Part shown: positions 42,288 to 51,208 of the stretch, piece after piece
Numbering within the stretch: position 1 is the first letter of the stretch
Layout: the number at the start of each line of letters is the position of its first letter
Assembly (NCBI GenBank): GCA_048262455.1
Contig: JBLXFD010000001.1
Location: 62,001 to 126,000, forward strand
Length of the DNA: 64,000 nt
Origin: Psychromarinibacter sp048262455
GTDB taxonomy: Bacteria; Pseudomonadota; Alphaproteobacteria; Rhodobacterales; Rhodobacteraceae
Reading direction: 5' to 3'
Position numbers and translations under genes: made by a program
The notes under the pieces: model-generated
Database searches by the model: none
What the model was told of the DNA's origin: nothing
The model's input: the letters and a program-made list of their open reading frames with translations, nothing else

Positions 42288-43030
42288 GCGGGCCGGTCCT
42301 GTCGCTGCGCGGCATCAAGCGCCACTTCGGCGCCATAACCGCGCTGGACGGCGTCGACATGGACATCGCCCCCGGCGAGGTGGTGGGCCTGATGGGTGAC
42401 AACGGCGCCGGCAAGTCGACGCTGGTGCGGATCATCGCCGGCAGCTTCCCGCCCTCCGAGGGCGAAATCCGGCTGGAGGGGCGGCCGGTCAGCTTCCAGC
42501 GCCCCGCCGACGCCCGCGCCGCGGGGATCGAGCTGGTGCACCAGGACCTTGCGCTCTGCAACAACCTCAGCGCCGCGCTGAACGTCTTCCTGGGGCGCGA
42601 GCTGACGCGCAAGGTGGGCCCATTCCGGGTGCTCGACCGCCGCGCGATGAACACCCGCGCGGCAGAGCTGTTCGCCGAGCTGAAGTCAGAGACCCGGCCG
42701 AAAGACCCGGTGCACGCCATGTCTGGCGGCCAGCGGCAGGCGGTGGCCATCGCCCGCACCCGGCTGGCGGACCCCAAGCTGGTGATCCTCGACGAGCCCA
42801 CCGCCGCCATCAGCGTGCGGCAGGTCTCCGAGGTGCTGGCGCTGATCGGCCGGCTGCGCGACCAGGGCCACGCGGTGATCCTGATCAGCCACCGCATGCC
42901 CGACGTCTTCACCGTCGCCGACCGCGTGGTGGTGCTGCGGCGCGGGCAGAAGGTGGCGGACCGGACCGTGGCGCAGACCTCGCCCGAGGAGGTGACCGGC
43001 CTGATCACCGGCGCGATCGAGCGGGTGTAG
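42284..43030 (+). CDS. CUT2-type sugar ABC transporter ATPase (single cassette)
   Basis: 248 residues, one nucleotide-binding domain: Walker A GDNGAGKST (38-46), Q-loop VHQDLALCNNLS, signature MSGGQRQAVAIAR, Walker B LVILDEPTAA, switch His in LISHRMPD. Unlike RbsA it has one cassette, as in FrcA of the fructose system. Energises the permease at 41283. Last gene of the ABC operon; 134 bp separate it from sulfatase 1. Confidence 0.93.
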   Translation: MSGPVLSLRGIKRHFGAITALDGVDMDIAPGEVVGLMGDNGAGKSTLVRIIAGSFPPSEGEIRLEGRPVSFQRPADARAAGIELVHQDLALCNNLSAALNVFLGRELTRKVGPFRVLDRRAMNTRAAELFAELKSETRPKDPVHAMSGGQRQAVAIARTRLADPKLVILDEPTAAISVRQVSEVLALIGRLRDQGHAVILISHRMPDVFTVADRVVVLRRGQKVADRTVAQTSPEEVTGLITGAIERV

Positions 43031-43080
43031 GCAAGCGGACAGGGCCGCCGAAGCCGCCGGAAAATCTGCGTAATGCACGG

Positions 43081-43100
43081 ATTTAATTAGGTAAAATAAC
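43081..43100 (+). promoter_or_regulatory. A/T-rich segment before sulfatase 1
   Basis: ATTTAATTAGGTAAAATAAC, 65-84 bases upstream of the sulfatase start, is strikingly A/T-rich against the GC-rich surroundings and is the likely promoter or regulator-binding region. No exact -35/-10 pair can be fixed by eye. Confidence 0.4.
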
Positions 43101-43164
43101 TGGCGCCCCGGGGCCGGGGCCGCTACGGTCAACCCATCCGACACCTCCCCTGACCGGAGCCGCC

Positions 43165-44586
43165 ATGACCGCTCGCCCGAACCTCGTTCTCATCATGTCC
43201 GACGAACACAACCGCGCCTGCGCCGGCTGCTACGGGCATCCCTTCGTGCGGACACCCAACCTCGACCGGCTGGCGCGGCAGGGCACCCGCTTCACCGACG
43301 CCTACTGCAACAGCCCGATCTGCGTGCCCTCCCGCGCCGCCTTCGCGACGGGCCAGTACGTGCACCGCACCGGGCACTGGGACAACGCCTTCCCCTACAC
43401 CGGCACGCCCGAAAGCTGGCACCACCGGCTGCGCGATGCCGGGGGAGAGGTGGTGTCGATCGGCAAGCTGCACTTCCGCGGCGGCGACGACAACGGATTT
43501 TCGGAAGAGATCCTGCCGCTGCACGTGGTGGACGGGGTGGGCGACCTGAAGGGCCTGCTGCGCCGGCCCATGGCCGCCAAGAAGGGCAACGAGCAGATGG
43601 CGAAGGGCGCCGGGCGCGGCGACAGCGAGTATTCGCGCTACGACCGGGCGATCTGCGACGCCGTCAAGGACTGGCTGCGCGCCCGGCAGGCGGACGGCAC
43701 GCCCTTCGCGCTGTTCGTCAGCTTCGTGATGCCGCACTTCCCGCTGGTGGCGCCGGGGCCGTTCTACGACCTCTACGAGGACATGGACCTGGCCACCCTG
43801 CGCCACGGGCTGGACGCCCCCGCGCCGGACCACCCGGCGCTGGCGCAGCTGCGCGGCTACATGGCCTATGACGACCACTTCGACGACGAACGCCGCGCGG
43901 TGGCGCTGCGGGCCTACTACGGCATGGTCTCTGCCATCGACGCGATGGTCGGCGAGATCCTGGAGGTGCTGGAGGAGACGGGGCAGGGCGGCGACACCTT
44001 CGTCGCCTATACCTCGGACCACGGCGACAACCTGGGCAACCGGGGGCTCTGGGGCAAGTCGGTGATGTACGAGGACAGTGCCGGGGTGCCGGTGATCCTG
44101 CGCGGGCCGGGGGTGCCGGAGGGGCACGTCTGCCGCACGCCGGTCAGCCTGATGGACATGCACCCGACCGCGCTGGACCTCTGGGGCCTGCCGCCGGACG
44201 CCGCCCTTCCCGGGGCCTCGCTGGTGCAGCTGGCGAACGCGCCCGACGCGCCGGAGCGCCCGGTCTTCGCCGAATATCACGCGGCGGGCGCGCCCACGGG
44301 GATGTTCATGTATCGCGAGGGGCGGTTCAAGCTGGTGGAATACCCCGGCGAGCGGCCGCAGCTGTTCGACCTGGCCGAGGACCCCGGCGAGCGGCGCGAC
44401 CTGGCGGCGGACCCTTCCGCGCAGGACGCGCTGGCGCGGCTGCGCGCCGGGCTGGCGCGGATCTGCGACATCGAGGAGGTTCCCGCCCGCGCCTCCGCCG
44501 ACCAGGCCGAGGCCATCGCCCGGCACGGCGGGCGCGAGGCGATCCTGCGCGGCGTCGACATCCCCCATACGCCCGCCCCGGTCTGA
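43165..44586 (+). CDS. Type I sulfatase 1 (Cys-type)
   Basis: 473-residue alkaline-phosphatase-superfamily sulfatase. Metal ligands lie in LIMSDEH (9-15) and in TSDHGDNLG. The sulfatase signature is CVPSR at residues 53-57, so Cys53 must become formylglycine. No signal peptide is visible, so cytoplasmic action on an imported sulfate ester is likely. It is closely related to sulfatase 2 (shared NSPICVPSRA, SIGKLHFR and PHFPL), with which it is convergent (5-base gap). Downstream of the CUT2 ABC operon. Substrate unknown; a phosphonate or phosphate monoester hydrolase is a remote alternative. Confidence 0.92.
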   Translation: MTARPNLVLIMSDEHNRACAGCYGHPFVRTPNLDRLARQGTRFTDAYCNSPICVPSRAAFATGQYVHRTGHWDNAFPYTGTPESWHHRLRDAGGEVVSIGKLHFRGGDDNGFSEEILPLHVVDGVGDLKGLLRRPMAAKKGNEQMAKGAGRGDSEYSRYDRAICDAVKDWLRARQADGTPFALFVSFVMPHFPLVAPGPFYDLYEDMDLATLRHGLDAPAPDHPALAQLRGYMAYDDHFDDERRAVALRAYYGMVSAIDAMVGEILEVLEETGQGGDTFVAYTSDHGDNLGNRGLWGKSVMYEDSAGVPVILRGPGVPEGHVCRTPVSLMDMHPTALDLWGLPPDAALPGASLVQLANAPDAPERPVFAEYHAAGAPTGMFMYREGRFKLVEYPGERPQLFDLAEDPGERRDLAADPSAQDALARLRAGLARICDIEEVPARASADQAEAIARHGGREAILRGVDIPHTPAPV

Positions 44587-44591
44587 GGCGC

Positions 44592-46010
44592 TCAGCCCGC
44601 CGCCGCGGCGCGCGGGTCGGTGAAGGCCACGGGGATATAGCCGCGCACCGCCGCCTCGCCGCCCAGCCGCTCGCACAGCTCGGCCTGGTCGCGGAAGGCG
44701 GCGGCGCTGGCGGCCTCCGGATCGACGATCCGGCGCAGCGCGGCGCGGCAGTCGCGCAGTGCGCCCGCGGCCTCGGGATCGGCGGCGCGGTTGCGCAGCT
44801 CTTCGGGGTCCTCGGCCAGGTCGTAGAGCAGCGGCGCGTCGCCCACGCACTCGATCAGCTTCCAGCGCCCCAGCCGCAGCATGAACATGCCGGTGGCGGA
44901 GCCCACCGCGTGGTATTCCGCCATCACCGGCCGGTCCGGCAGCGCCACCTGCGCCAGGTCGCGCAGGCTGGCCCCCGGCAGGTCGGCGCGCGGCGGCAGG
45001 CCCGCCACCTCGCGCACCGTGGGGGCAAGGTCGATCAGGCTGACGGGGGTCTCGCTGCGCCGCCCCTCGGGCACGCCGGGGCCGGCGATCACCAGCGGCA
45101 CCCCCGCGGCTTCCTCCCACAGGGTTGACTTGCCCCAGTAGCCCCGCGCGCCAAGGTTGTCGCCGTGGTCCGAGGCATAGATCACCACCGTGTCCTCCGC
45201 CGCGCCCGAGGCCTCCAGCGCCGTCAGCACCCGGCCGACGTTCTCGTCCAGCGCGCTGCACAGGGCGTAGTAATGCGCCACCGCCTCTCGCAGCTGCGCC
45301 TCGTCCTCGAAGTGGTCCTGGAAATCCAGCAGCGCCCGCATGGCGCCGACCGAGGCGTTCTCGGGCCTGTAGTCCCGCGCCTTGGGCAGGGGCAGGGCGG
45401 CGGCGTCGTAGAGATCGCGGAAGCGGCGCGGCGCGTTCAGCGGGAAATGCGGCAGCACGAAGCTGACGAAGGCGGTCCAGCCGCCCGCCGGGTCCTGCGC
45501 GGCCAGCCAGGCCTCGGCGGCGTCGGCCACCCGGCAGTCGTAGTCCCAGTAGGGCGAGACCCCCTTGCCGGTCATCGCCGACATCTGCCGGGTGCCCGGG
45601 CGCGGCGGCGGGTCGCGGCGCAGCAGGGTCGAGGGATCGCCGATGCCGTCCTTGACGTGCAGCGGCACGATCTGCCGGTCGAACCCCGCGTCGCATTCCT
45701 CGTCGCGGAAGTGCAGCTTGCCGATGGACACAGAGGCCCGCCCCGCCGCCTGCAGGTCATGCCCCCAGGTGGGCACCCGCCCGTCGTAGGGCATGGCGTT
45801 GTCCCAGTAGCCCACCTGGTGCGGGTAGCGCCCGGTGTGCAGGCTGGCGCGCGAGGGCACGCAGATCGGGCTGTTGCAATAGGCCGTCTCGAACAGCGTG
45901 CCCCGGGCCGCCAGCGCGTCGAGGTGCGGGGTGTGCACCTGCGCGTTGCCGTAGGCGCCCATCACCTTGCGGCTGTGCTCGTCGGACATGAGGATCAGCG
46001 TGTTGGGCAT
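44592..46010 (-). CDS. Type I sulfatase 2 (Cys-type)
   Basis: 472 residues. Metal site LILMSDEH at the N-terminus, formylglycine precursor Cys50 in ICVPSR, SIGKLHFR, VIYASDHGDNLG and GYWGKSTLWEEAAGVP. No signal peptide, so likely cytoplasmic. It is the last gene of a minus-strand tctC-tctB-tctA-sulfatase run, 29 bases after tctA, which suggests that the TTT system imports its substrate. The reading frame continues far upstream through tctA in another frame, but the start at MPNTLILMSDEH is dictated by the family. Confidence 0.92.
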   Translation of the reverse strand: MPNTLILMSDEHSRKVMGAYGNAQVHTPHLDALAARGTLFETAYCNSPICVPSRASLHTGRYPHQVGYWDNAMPYDGRVPTWGHDLQAAGRASVSIGKLHFRDEECDAGFDRQIVPLHVKDGIGDPSTLLRRDPPPRPGTRQMSAMTGKGVSPYWDYDCRVADAAEAWLAAQDPAGGWTAFVSFVLPHFPLNAPRRFRDLYDAAALPLPKARDYRPENASVGAMRALLDFQDHFEDEAQLREAVAHYYALCSALDENVGRVLTALEASGAAEDTVVIYASDHGDNLGARGYWGKSTLWEEAAGVPLVIAGPGVPEGRRSETPVSLIDLAPTVREVAGLPPRADLPGASLRDLAQVALPDRPVMAEYHAVGSATGMFMLRLGRWKLIECVGDAPLLYDLAEDPEELRNRAADPEAAGALRDCRAALRRIVDPEAASAAAFRDQAELCERLGGEAAVRGYIPVAFTDPRAAAAG

Positions 46011-46039
46011 GAAGGCCCCTTTCCGGTCTTGCAGTCGTC

Positions 46040-47548
46040 TCAGGTATCGGGCGAGGCGGCCTCGGCAGCGCCCGGCGCCGCCGCCCGCGGCGCGCGCCGC
46101 ACGAAGGGCAGCACCAGCATCACCGCCGCCACCGCCACGAAGAACAGCGCGATGGGATGGCCGGTGACCGCCAGCAGCGAGCCGTCCGAAAGCTGCAGCG
46201 CGGTACGGATTTCGGCCTCGAAGGGCGCGGCCAGCACGAAGCCGATCACAAAGGGTCCCAGCGGCACCCGCGCCCGGTCCAGCACGTAGCCCAGCAGCCC
46301 GAAGCCCAGCATCACCCAGACGTCGAACAGCCGGTTGCCCACCGAGAAGCTGCCCACCACGCAAAGCACGAAGACCACCGGCACGAGGTAATGCGCCGGG
46401 ATCGTGATGATCCGCGCGATCTGCCGGTAGGTGCCGATCATCAGGGCGAACATCATCACGTTGGCCACCATGTAGGCGGCGATCATCGCCCAGACGAGAT
46501 CGCCGTTGGTGGCGAACAGCAGCGGTCCGGGCTGGATCTGGTGCATGATCATCGCGCCCAGCAGGATCGCGTCCACCGGCGCGCCGGGGATGCCGAGGGT
46601 GATCAGCGGGATCATCGCGCCGCCCACGTTGGCGTTGTTGGCCGCCTCCGAGGCGACGATGCCCTCGTCGTGGCCGGTGCCGAACTTGTCGGGGGTGCGG
46701 CTGAAGGTGCGGGCGATGCCGTAGGCGACCATGGACGAGATGCTGGCCCCGACGCCGGGCAGGATGCCCACGAAGGTGCCGATCCCCGAGGACCGCAGGA
46801 TGTTCCAGCCGTGCCGGCGCCACTCCGCCAGCCGCGGAAAGCTGCCGGCCGAGGCGCCCAGCGACACCAGCTTGCCCTTGCCGAGGGCGCGGTCGGTCTC
46901 CTTCAGTAGCTGGCTGATGACGAAGATCCCCAGCAGCACCGGCAGCAGCCGGAACCCGGTGGCCATGTCGTCGAAGCCGAAGGTATAGCGCAGCTGGCCG
47001 TCGGATTCCGCCAGCCCCGGCAACGCCGCGACCACGCCGAGCACCGCCGAGAACAGCCCCTTCAGCATCGACCCCTTGGCGATCGCCGCCACCAGCACCA
47101 GCGCCATCAGGATCAGCGCGGCCAGTTCCCAAGGCCCGATCTTCAGCGCCCAGATCGACAGCGGCGGCGCCAGCGTGGCCAGCACCACCCCCGCCAGCAG
47201 CCCGCCGATCAGCGAGGCCCCGATGCCGAGGCTCAGCGCGCGGCGCGCCTCGCCGCGCTGCGCCATGGGATAGCCGTCGAAGGTGGACATCACCGAGGAG
47301 GGCGTGCCCGGCATCTTCAGCAGCGTCGCCGAGATCAGCCCGCCGCTGACCGACCCCACGTGGATGCCGATCAGCAGCAGGATCGCGTTCACCGGCTCCA
47401 TCGAGAAGGTGAGCGGCAGCGCCAGCGCCATCAGCATGCCGCCGCCAAGGCCCGGCACGGCGCCCACGAGAATGCCGCTGGCGGTGCCGATCAGGGTCCA
47501 GAACAGCGGCAGCGGGCTGAAGGCGGTGATAATTCCGTCGAGCATCAT
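46040..47548 (-). CDS. TTT transporter large membrane subunit TctA (system 1)
   Basis: 502-residue permease with about 12 spans. The duplicated TctA motifs are present: GAVPGLGGGMLMALALPLTF near 28-47, LKMPGTPSSVMSTFDGYPMA, and in the second half GILPGVGASISSMVAYGIAR and LITLGIPGAPVDAILLGA. It moves a carboxylate-type solute bound by a TctC protein, driven by an ion gradient. It overlaps tctB by ATGA. The ligand is unknown; the adjoining sulfatase suggests a sulfated organic anion. Confidence 0.93.
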   Translation of the reverse strand: MMLDGIITAFSPLPLFWTLIGTASGILVGAVPGLGGGMLMALALPLTFSMEPVNAILLLIGIHVGSVSGGLISATLLKMPGTPSSVMSTFDGYPMAQRGEARRALSLGIGASLIGGLLAGVVLATLAPPLSIWALKIGPWELAALILMALVLVAAIAKGSMLKGLFSAVLGVVAALPGLAESDGQLRYTFGFDDMATGFRLLPVLLGIFVISQLLKETDRALGKGKLVSLGASAGSFPRLAEWRRHGWNILRSSGIGTFVGILPGVGASISSMVAYGIARTFSRTPDKFGTGHDEGIVASEAANNANVGGAMIPLITLGIPGAPVDAILLGAMIMHQIQPGPLLFATNGDLVWAMIAAYMVANVMMFALMIGTYRQIARIITIPAHYLVPVVFVLCVVGSFSVGNRLFDVWVMLGFGLLGYVLDRARVPLGPFVIGFVLAAPFEAEIRTALQLSDGSLLAVTGHPIALFFVAVAAVMLVLPFVRRAPRAAAPGAAEAASPDT

Positions 47549-48009
47549 GTCCCCGGCAGGTCGATGAAAAAGAGCGAGGTGAACAGCCAGAGCGTCCCGA
47601 AGCCCATCACCAGCGCGATCGGCACGGCGTAGAGCGCGAGGCGGGGCTTGCCCCCCACCAGCGGGATCGCGATGGCGGTGAAGAGGATGGTGGACAGCAG
47701 GAAGCCGAGGCCCAGCTGCATGGCGGCAAGGTAGCCGGCCATCAGGGCCATGGTGCCGTAGGTGCCGGCGCGGGGGGGCGTATCGTCCATGCCCGCCGCG
47801 CGGGGACGGGACGACAGCCAGCCCTGCGCCAGCGTGCCCAGCCCCAGCCCCACCAGCGCCACCGCGCAGACCCGCGGCAGCGCCGCCGATCCCACGGGGT
47901 CGAACAGGGGCGGCGCGATGTTTCGCGCGCCGACCCAGAGCACGGCCCCGGTGACCAGCCCGAGGGCCGCCACCACGAGGCTGCTGCGATCAGGTCCGTT
48001 ACGGGTCAC
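47545..48009 (-). CDS. TTT transporter small membrane subunit TctB (system 1)
   Basis: 154 residues, four spans (about 10-28, 40-58, 80-100, 110-145), with the TctB hallmark PPLFDPVGSAALPRVCAVALVGLG at residues 32-55. Accessory subunit of the TctA permease. Start ATG at 48009, 24 bases after the tctC stop. Confidence 0.88.
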   Translation of the reverse strand: MTRNGPDRSSLVVAALGLVTGAVLWVGARNIAPPLFDPVGSAALPRVCAVALVGLGLGTLAQGWLSSRPRAAGMDDTPPRAGTYGTMALMAGYLAAMQLGLGFLLSTILFTAIAIPLVGGKPRLALYAVPIALVMGFGTLWLFTSLFFIDLPGT

Positions 48010-48033
48010 CGGTCCGTGCTCCTGCCCTGCCGC

Positions 48034-48987
48034 CTACTTCGCCATGGCCCGCGCGGCGGCCACCAGCGGCTCGCTGCGCGCGTTCATGTCGTCAAGGCGC
48101 CGCTCGACGTCGGCCGCGTCCATCCAGGCGGGATCGATGCTCATGCCCTGCAGCTCGGCCTGCACGTCCTCCTGCGCCAGCACGGCCGACAAAGTCTCTT
48201 CCAGCTTGGCCTTCACCTCGGGGTCCAGCCCCTTGGGCGCCAGCCACAGCCGGAACACGCTGATCGCCAGGTCGACGCCGCTTTCCTTCGCGGTGGGCAC
48301 GTCGGCGAGGTCGGGGTCACGCTCTTCCGAGTACAGGAACAGCGGCTTCAGCCCGCTTTCCTCGTACTGCTTGAACTCCGACACCGAGAACAGCGCGATG
48401 TCGGTGTGCCCGCCCAGGATCGAGGCCAGCCGCTTGGCGCCGCCGCCGATCTGCACGAACTTCATCTCGATATCCGCGGCATCGGCGAACATCATCGGGA
48501 TGAAGTGCACCGGCAGGCCGATGTTGGTGGCCACGACGACAGAATTCGGTTCCGCCTTCGACTCCTCGATCAGCTGCTCGGGCGACTCGAAGCGCGAGCC
48601 CTTCAGCACCCCCATGCCGATCTCGGTCAGACCGGTGCCGCCGAGAACGGTGAAGGCGGTGTGGTCGTAGTCTACCACGCCCATGGCCTTCGAGGTGATG
48701 ATGCCCGGGCTCCAGATGCCGATGGTATAGCCGTCGGGATCGGCGTCGCGCACCGCGCGGGTGCCCACGGTGCCGCCGGCGCCGGGCTGGTTGATGACCA
48801 CCACCGAAGGGTAGATGCCCATCTCGTCGATCTCGCGCTGGAAGATCCGCGCCAGCGCGTCGACGCTGCCGCCGGCATCGGTGGGCACGACGATTCGCAG
48901 CGGCTCGCTGGGATAGTCCGATTGGGCATAAGCCTGTGCCGGCAGGGCCAGCAGGGCCGCAGCGCCGAGTTTCATCAGAAGTTTCAT
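48034..48987 (-). CDS. TTT periplasmic binding protein TctC/Bug (system 1)
   Basis: 317 residues. The signal peptide ends at QAYAQ (19-23). The Bug-family ligand loop YPSEPLRIVVPTDAGGSVDALAR follows, with ADPDGYTIGIWSPGIIT and a second loop GGGAKRLASILGGHTDIALFSVSEF. Bug proteins bind carboxylates through water-mediated contacts. GGAGGAGG lies 5-6 bases before the ATG. It leads the minus-strand operon and faces the divergent LysR gene across 111 bp. Confidence 0.92.
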   Translation of the reverse strand: MKLLMKLGAAALLALPAQAYAQSDYPSEPLRIVVPTDAGGSVDALARIFQREIDEMGIYPSVVVINQPGAGGTVGTRAVRDADPDGYTIGIWSPGIITSKAMGVVDYDHTAFTVLGGTGLTEIGMGVLKGSRFESPEQLIEESKAEPNSVVVATNIGLPVHFIPMMFADAADIEMKFVQIGGGAKRLASILGGHTDIALFSVSEFKQYEESGLKPLFLYSEERDPDLADVPTAKESGVDLAISVFRLWLAPKGLDPEVKAKLEETLSAVLAQEDVQAELQGMSIDPAWMDAADVERRLDDMNARSEPLVAAARAMAK

Positions 48988-49068
48988 GGTTTCCTCCTCC
49001 CAAAGGTGATGATTTCGCGGCATGCTATGGCGCTGACGCAGGGTCGGGTAGCCGTCAATGCGGACTAA

Positions 49069-49078
49069 AGTTATAACT
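49069..49078. promoter_or_regulatory. Palindrome in the tctC/lysR divergent region
   Basis: AGTTATAACT, a perfect 10-bp palindrome 20 bases before the lysR start in an otherwise GC-rich divergent promoter region. LysR proteins often sit next to and control the divergent gene through T-N11-A sites; this is a candidate autoregulatory half. Confidence 0.4.
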
Positions 49079-49098
49079 GGCAGGAATAGGAGGGGCCG

Positions 49099-50013
49099 AT
49101 GGACCTGCGCCGGCTGAGCCACTTTCTCACCGTGGTGGGCGAGGGCAGCATCAACGCCGCCGCCGCGCGCTGCCACATCACCCAGGCGGGCCTCACCAAG
49201 AGCATCCGCGCGCTGGAGGCCGAGTGCGGCGCGCAGCTGTTCGAGCGCAGCCCGCGCGGCGTGCGCCTGACCCGGCAGGGGCAGGAGTTCCTGCGCCACG
49301 CCCGGCTGCTGCAGAACCAGGGCGAGGCGGCGCTGGCCTCGCTCAGCGCCATCGGCGCGGGCCGGGACGTGGAGCTGCGGGTGGGCGTCTCCATGCGCTG
49401 GGCGCTGAAGCTGATCATGCCGCGGCTTTTCGGCCGGCTGGCGCGCGATCCGGCGCGGCCGCGCATGACGGTGATGTCGGGGCAGAAGTCGTGGAAGATG
49501 ATCGAGGACCTGCGCGACGGCGCCCTCGACCTGCTGCTGGCCACCCCCACGGAACGCGACGACCTGACCGGGCTGGAGGCGCGGTTCTTCCGCCGCGACC
49601 CGCAGGGCATCGTGGTGCGGCGCGATCATCCGTTGGCCGGGGCAGGGCGGCTGGAACTGGCGGAACTGGCGGGCTGGGACTGGATCAGCGGCACGCCCGA
49701 GACCTATTTCCGCAACCACCTGGACGGGCTGTTCCGGGCGCGCAACCTGATCCCCCCGGTGCCGCGGATGACCAGCGATTCCAGCACCCTGATCCTCGAC
49801 ACCGTGGCGCAGACCGACCTGCTGGGCATGGCGACCGAGCGGCTGATCTCGGTCGAGCACAGCGGCCGCGTGGTGATGCTGGACACCCCGGCGCGGCTGG
49901 AGCGGACGACCGCCGTCCTGACCCGCGCCGGCGATGTGCTGCCCGAGACGGCAGAGCGGCTGATCGCCGCCATCGGCGAGGAGCTGGAGGCGACGCTGGG
50001 GGGCGGCGGCTGA
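49099..50013 (+). CDS. LysR family transcriptional regulator
   Basis: 304 residues: N-terminal HTH (MDLRRLSHFLTVVGEGSINAA… ITQAGLTKSIRALEAECGAQLFER, residues 1-53) and a periplasmic-binding-fold effector domain from about 90. It lies between two tctCBA operons: divergent from system 1, and directly upstream of system 2 on the same strand. It probably senses a transported anion and controls one or both operons. Confidence 0.92.
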   Translation: MDLRRLSHFLTVVGEGSINAAAARCHITQAGLTKSIRALEAECGAQLFERSPRGVRLTRQGQEFLRHARLLQNQGEAALASLSAIGAGRDVELRVGVSMRWALKLIMPRLFGRLARDPARPRMTVMSGQKSWKMIEDLRDGALDLLLATPTERDDLTGLEARFFRRDPQGIVVRRDHPLAGAGRLELAELAGWDWISGTPETYFRNHLDGLFRARNLIPPVPRMTSDSSTLILDTVAQTDLLGMATERLISVEHSGRVVMLDTPARLERTTAVLTRAGDVLPETAERLIAAIGEELEATLGGGG

Positions 50014-50016
50014 TCC

Positions 50017-50057
50017 GGTCCAGACAATTTCGCTGGACATCCGAAATTGGTTGGACC
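50017..50057. promoter_or_regulatory. Large imperfect inverted repeat before tctC of system 2
   Basis: Arms GGTCCAGACAATTTCG (50017-50032) and CGAAATTGGTTGGACC (50042-50057) match at 14 of 16 positions, with a 9-base spacer. It ends 37 bases before the tctC start, where an operator or promoter is expected. The operon's own GntR/FadR-type regulator (53214) or the LysR protein could bind it. Confidence 0.65.
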
Positions 50058-50094
50058 AGTTTCCCCGGGGAACATTTCCGAGGGAGGACCACCG

Positions 50095-51069
50095 ATGACA
50101 TTGACGATCCGCAACCGCCTAGTGCGCAGCCTGGCCGCCGGCGCGCTGCTGGCCGGCACCGCCAGCTTCGCCGCCATGCTGCCCGCCGGGGCGCAGGAAT
50201 TCCCCGCCAAGCCGATCGAGATCATCGTGCCCTTCAAGCCGGGCGGGCGCACCGACGCCGTGGCGCGGCTGCTGGCCGAGAAGATCCAGGAGAACGGCTG
50301 GCTGTCGCAGCCCATGGCCGTGGTCAACGCCGACGGCGGCGCCGGGGCCAACGCGGTGAACCGCATGCAGCGGGCCGACGCGGACGGGCACACCATCGTC
50401 CACTGGCACCACCAGTCGCTGATCGCCATGGCCATGAACCTTGGCGACTTCGGGCTGGAGGATTTCCGGTCCATCGGCTTCACCGGCGGCGGCAGCCCCC
50501 TGTGGGCCGTGCGCGCCGACAGCGAGTTCGACACCTTCGAGCAGCTGGTCGAGCACCTGAAGGCCAACCCCCGCAGCTTGGTCGAGGCGGTGGGCATCGG
50601 GTCCATCCCGCACTTCATCGGCGCCATGCTGGCCCGCGAGGCCGGGTTCGAGACCAAGTACGTCACCGCCAACTCCGGCGCCGACCGGCTGCGGCTGCTG
50701 CTGGGCGGCACCGCCGACATCGCGCTGTTCGCCGCCTCGGAGTACACCGCGCAGGGCGAGGGGCTGAAGGCGCTAGTCTACTTCGGGCCGGAGCGGCTGC
50801 CGAGCCTGCCGGACGTGCCGACGGCGCGCGAGCTGGGCTACGACGTGGCCTGGGCCAACCCCAACTGGTGGCTCGCCCCCGCCGGCACCCCTGACGCGGC
50901 GGTCGAGGCGCTGGCCTCGGCGCTGGAGAAGGCGATCGCCGACCCGGAGATCCAGACGTACTTCAACGAGAACACCCTGCAGCCCTACTGGACCCCCGGG
51001 GACCAGGCGATGGAGGAATCCGAGAAGCTGCTGGGCCAGCTGGAAGCCGTGGCCGCCACGATCCAGTAA
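50095..51069 (+). CDS. TTT periplasmic binding protein TctC/Bug (system 2)
   Basis: 324 residues with a long signal peptide (basic start, hydrophobic core AAGALLAGTASFAAM, cleavage near AGAQ at 35). Bug motifs: FPAKPIEIIVPFKPGGRTDAVAR, ADADGHTIVHWH, ANSGADRLRLLLGGTADIALF. The ligand loop (PFKPGGRTD) differs from system 1 (PTDAGGSVD), so a different ligand is likely. GGGAGG is 9 bases upstream of the ATG; an upstream in-frame ATG (50047) lies inside the inverted repeat and is rejected. Confidence 0.92.
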   Translation: MTLTIRNRLVRSLAAGALLAGTASFAAMLPAGAQEFPAKPIEIIVPFKPGGRTDAVARLLAEKIQENGWLSQPMAVVNADGGAGANAVNRMQRADADGHTIVHWHHQSLIAMAMNLGDFGLEDFRSIGFTGGGSPLWAVRADSEFDTFEQLVEHLKANPRSLVEAVGIGSIPHFIGAMLAREAGFETKYVTANSGADRLRLLLGGTADIALFAASEYTAQGEGLKALVYFGPERLPSLPDVPTARELGYDVAWANPNWWLAPAGTPDAAVEALASALEKAIADPEIQTYFNENTLQPYWTPGDQAMEESEKLLGQLEAVAATIQ

Positions 51070-51083
51070 CCGCAATCCGCGGC

Positions 51084-51144
51084 GCCGGCGCCCTTGCGGG
51101 CGCTGGCAGCCCGGTCCCCCGGCGCGCCCTCCCGCGCGCCGGGG
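51084..51144 (+). promoter_or_regulatory. Two hairpins between tctC and tctB of system 2
   Basis: First stem: 51084-51093 with 51098-51107 (10 bp, one G·T). Second: CCCCGGCGCGC/GGGGCGCGCGG-type perfect 11-bp stem, 51117-51127 with 51134-51144, loop CCTCCC. No T-tail. The position matches the stem after the CUT2 binding-protein gene at 41221, again suggesting differential expression of the binding protein. Confidence 0.65.
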
Positions 51145-51208
51145 CCCTGATCCACCCGGATCCGCCCCGCGCCTGCCAAGCCAACCCTCTGCCCGAGGAA
51201 GCCCGCCG

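Noticed and set aside
43129..45696. Long minus-strand frame opposite sulfatase 1 and through the start of sulfatase 2
   Set aside because: Arg/Gly/Ala-rich translation without motifs; it runs antisense or out of frame to two clear sulfatases.
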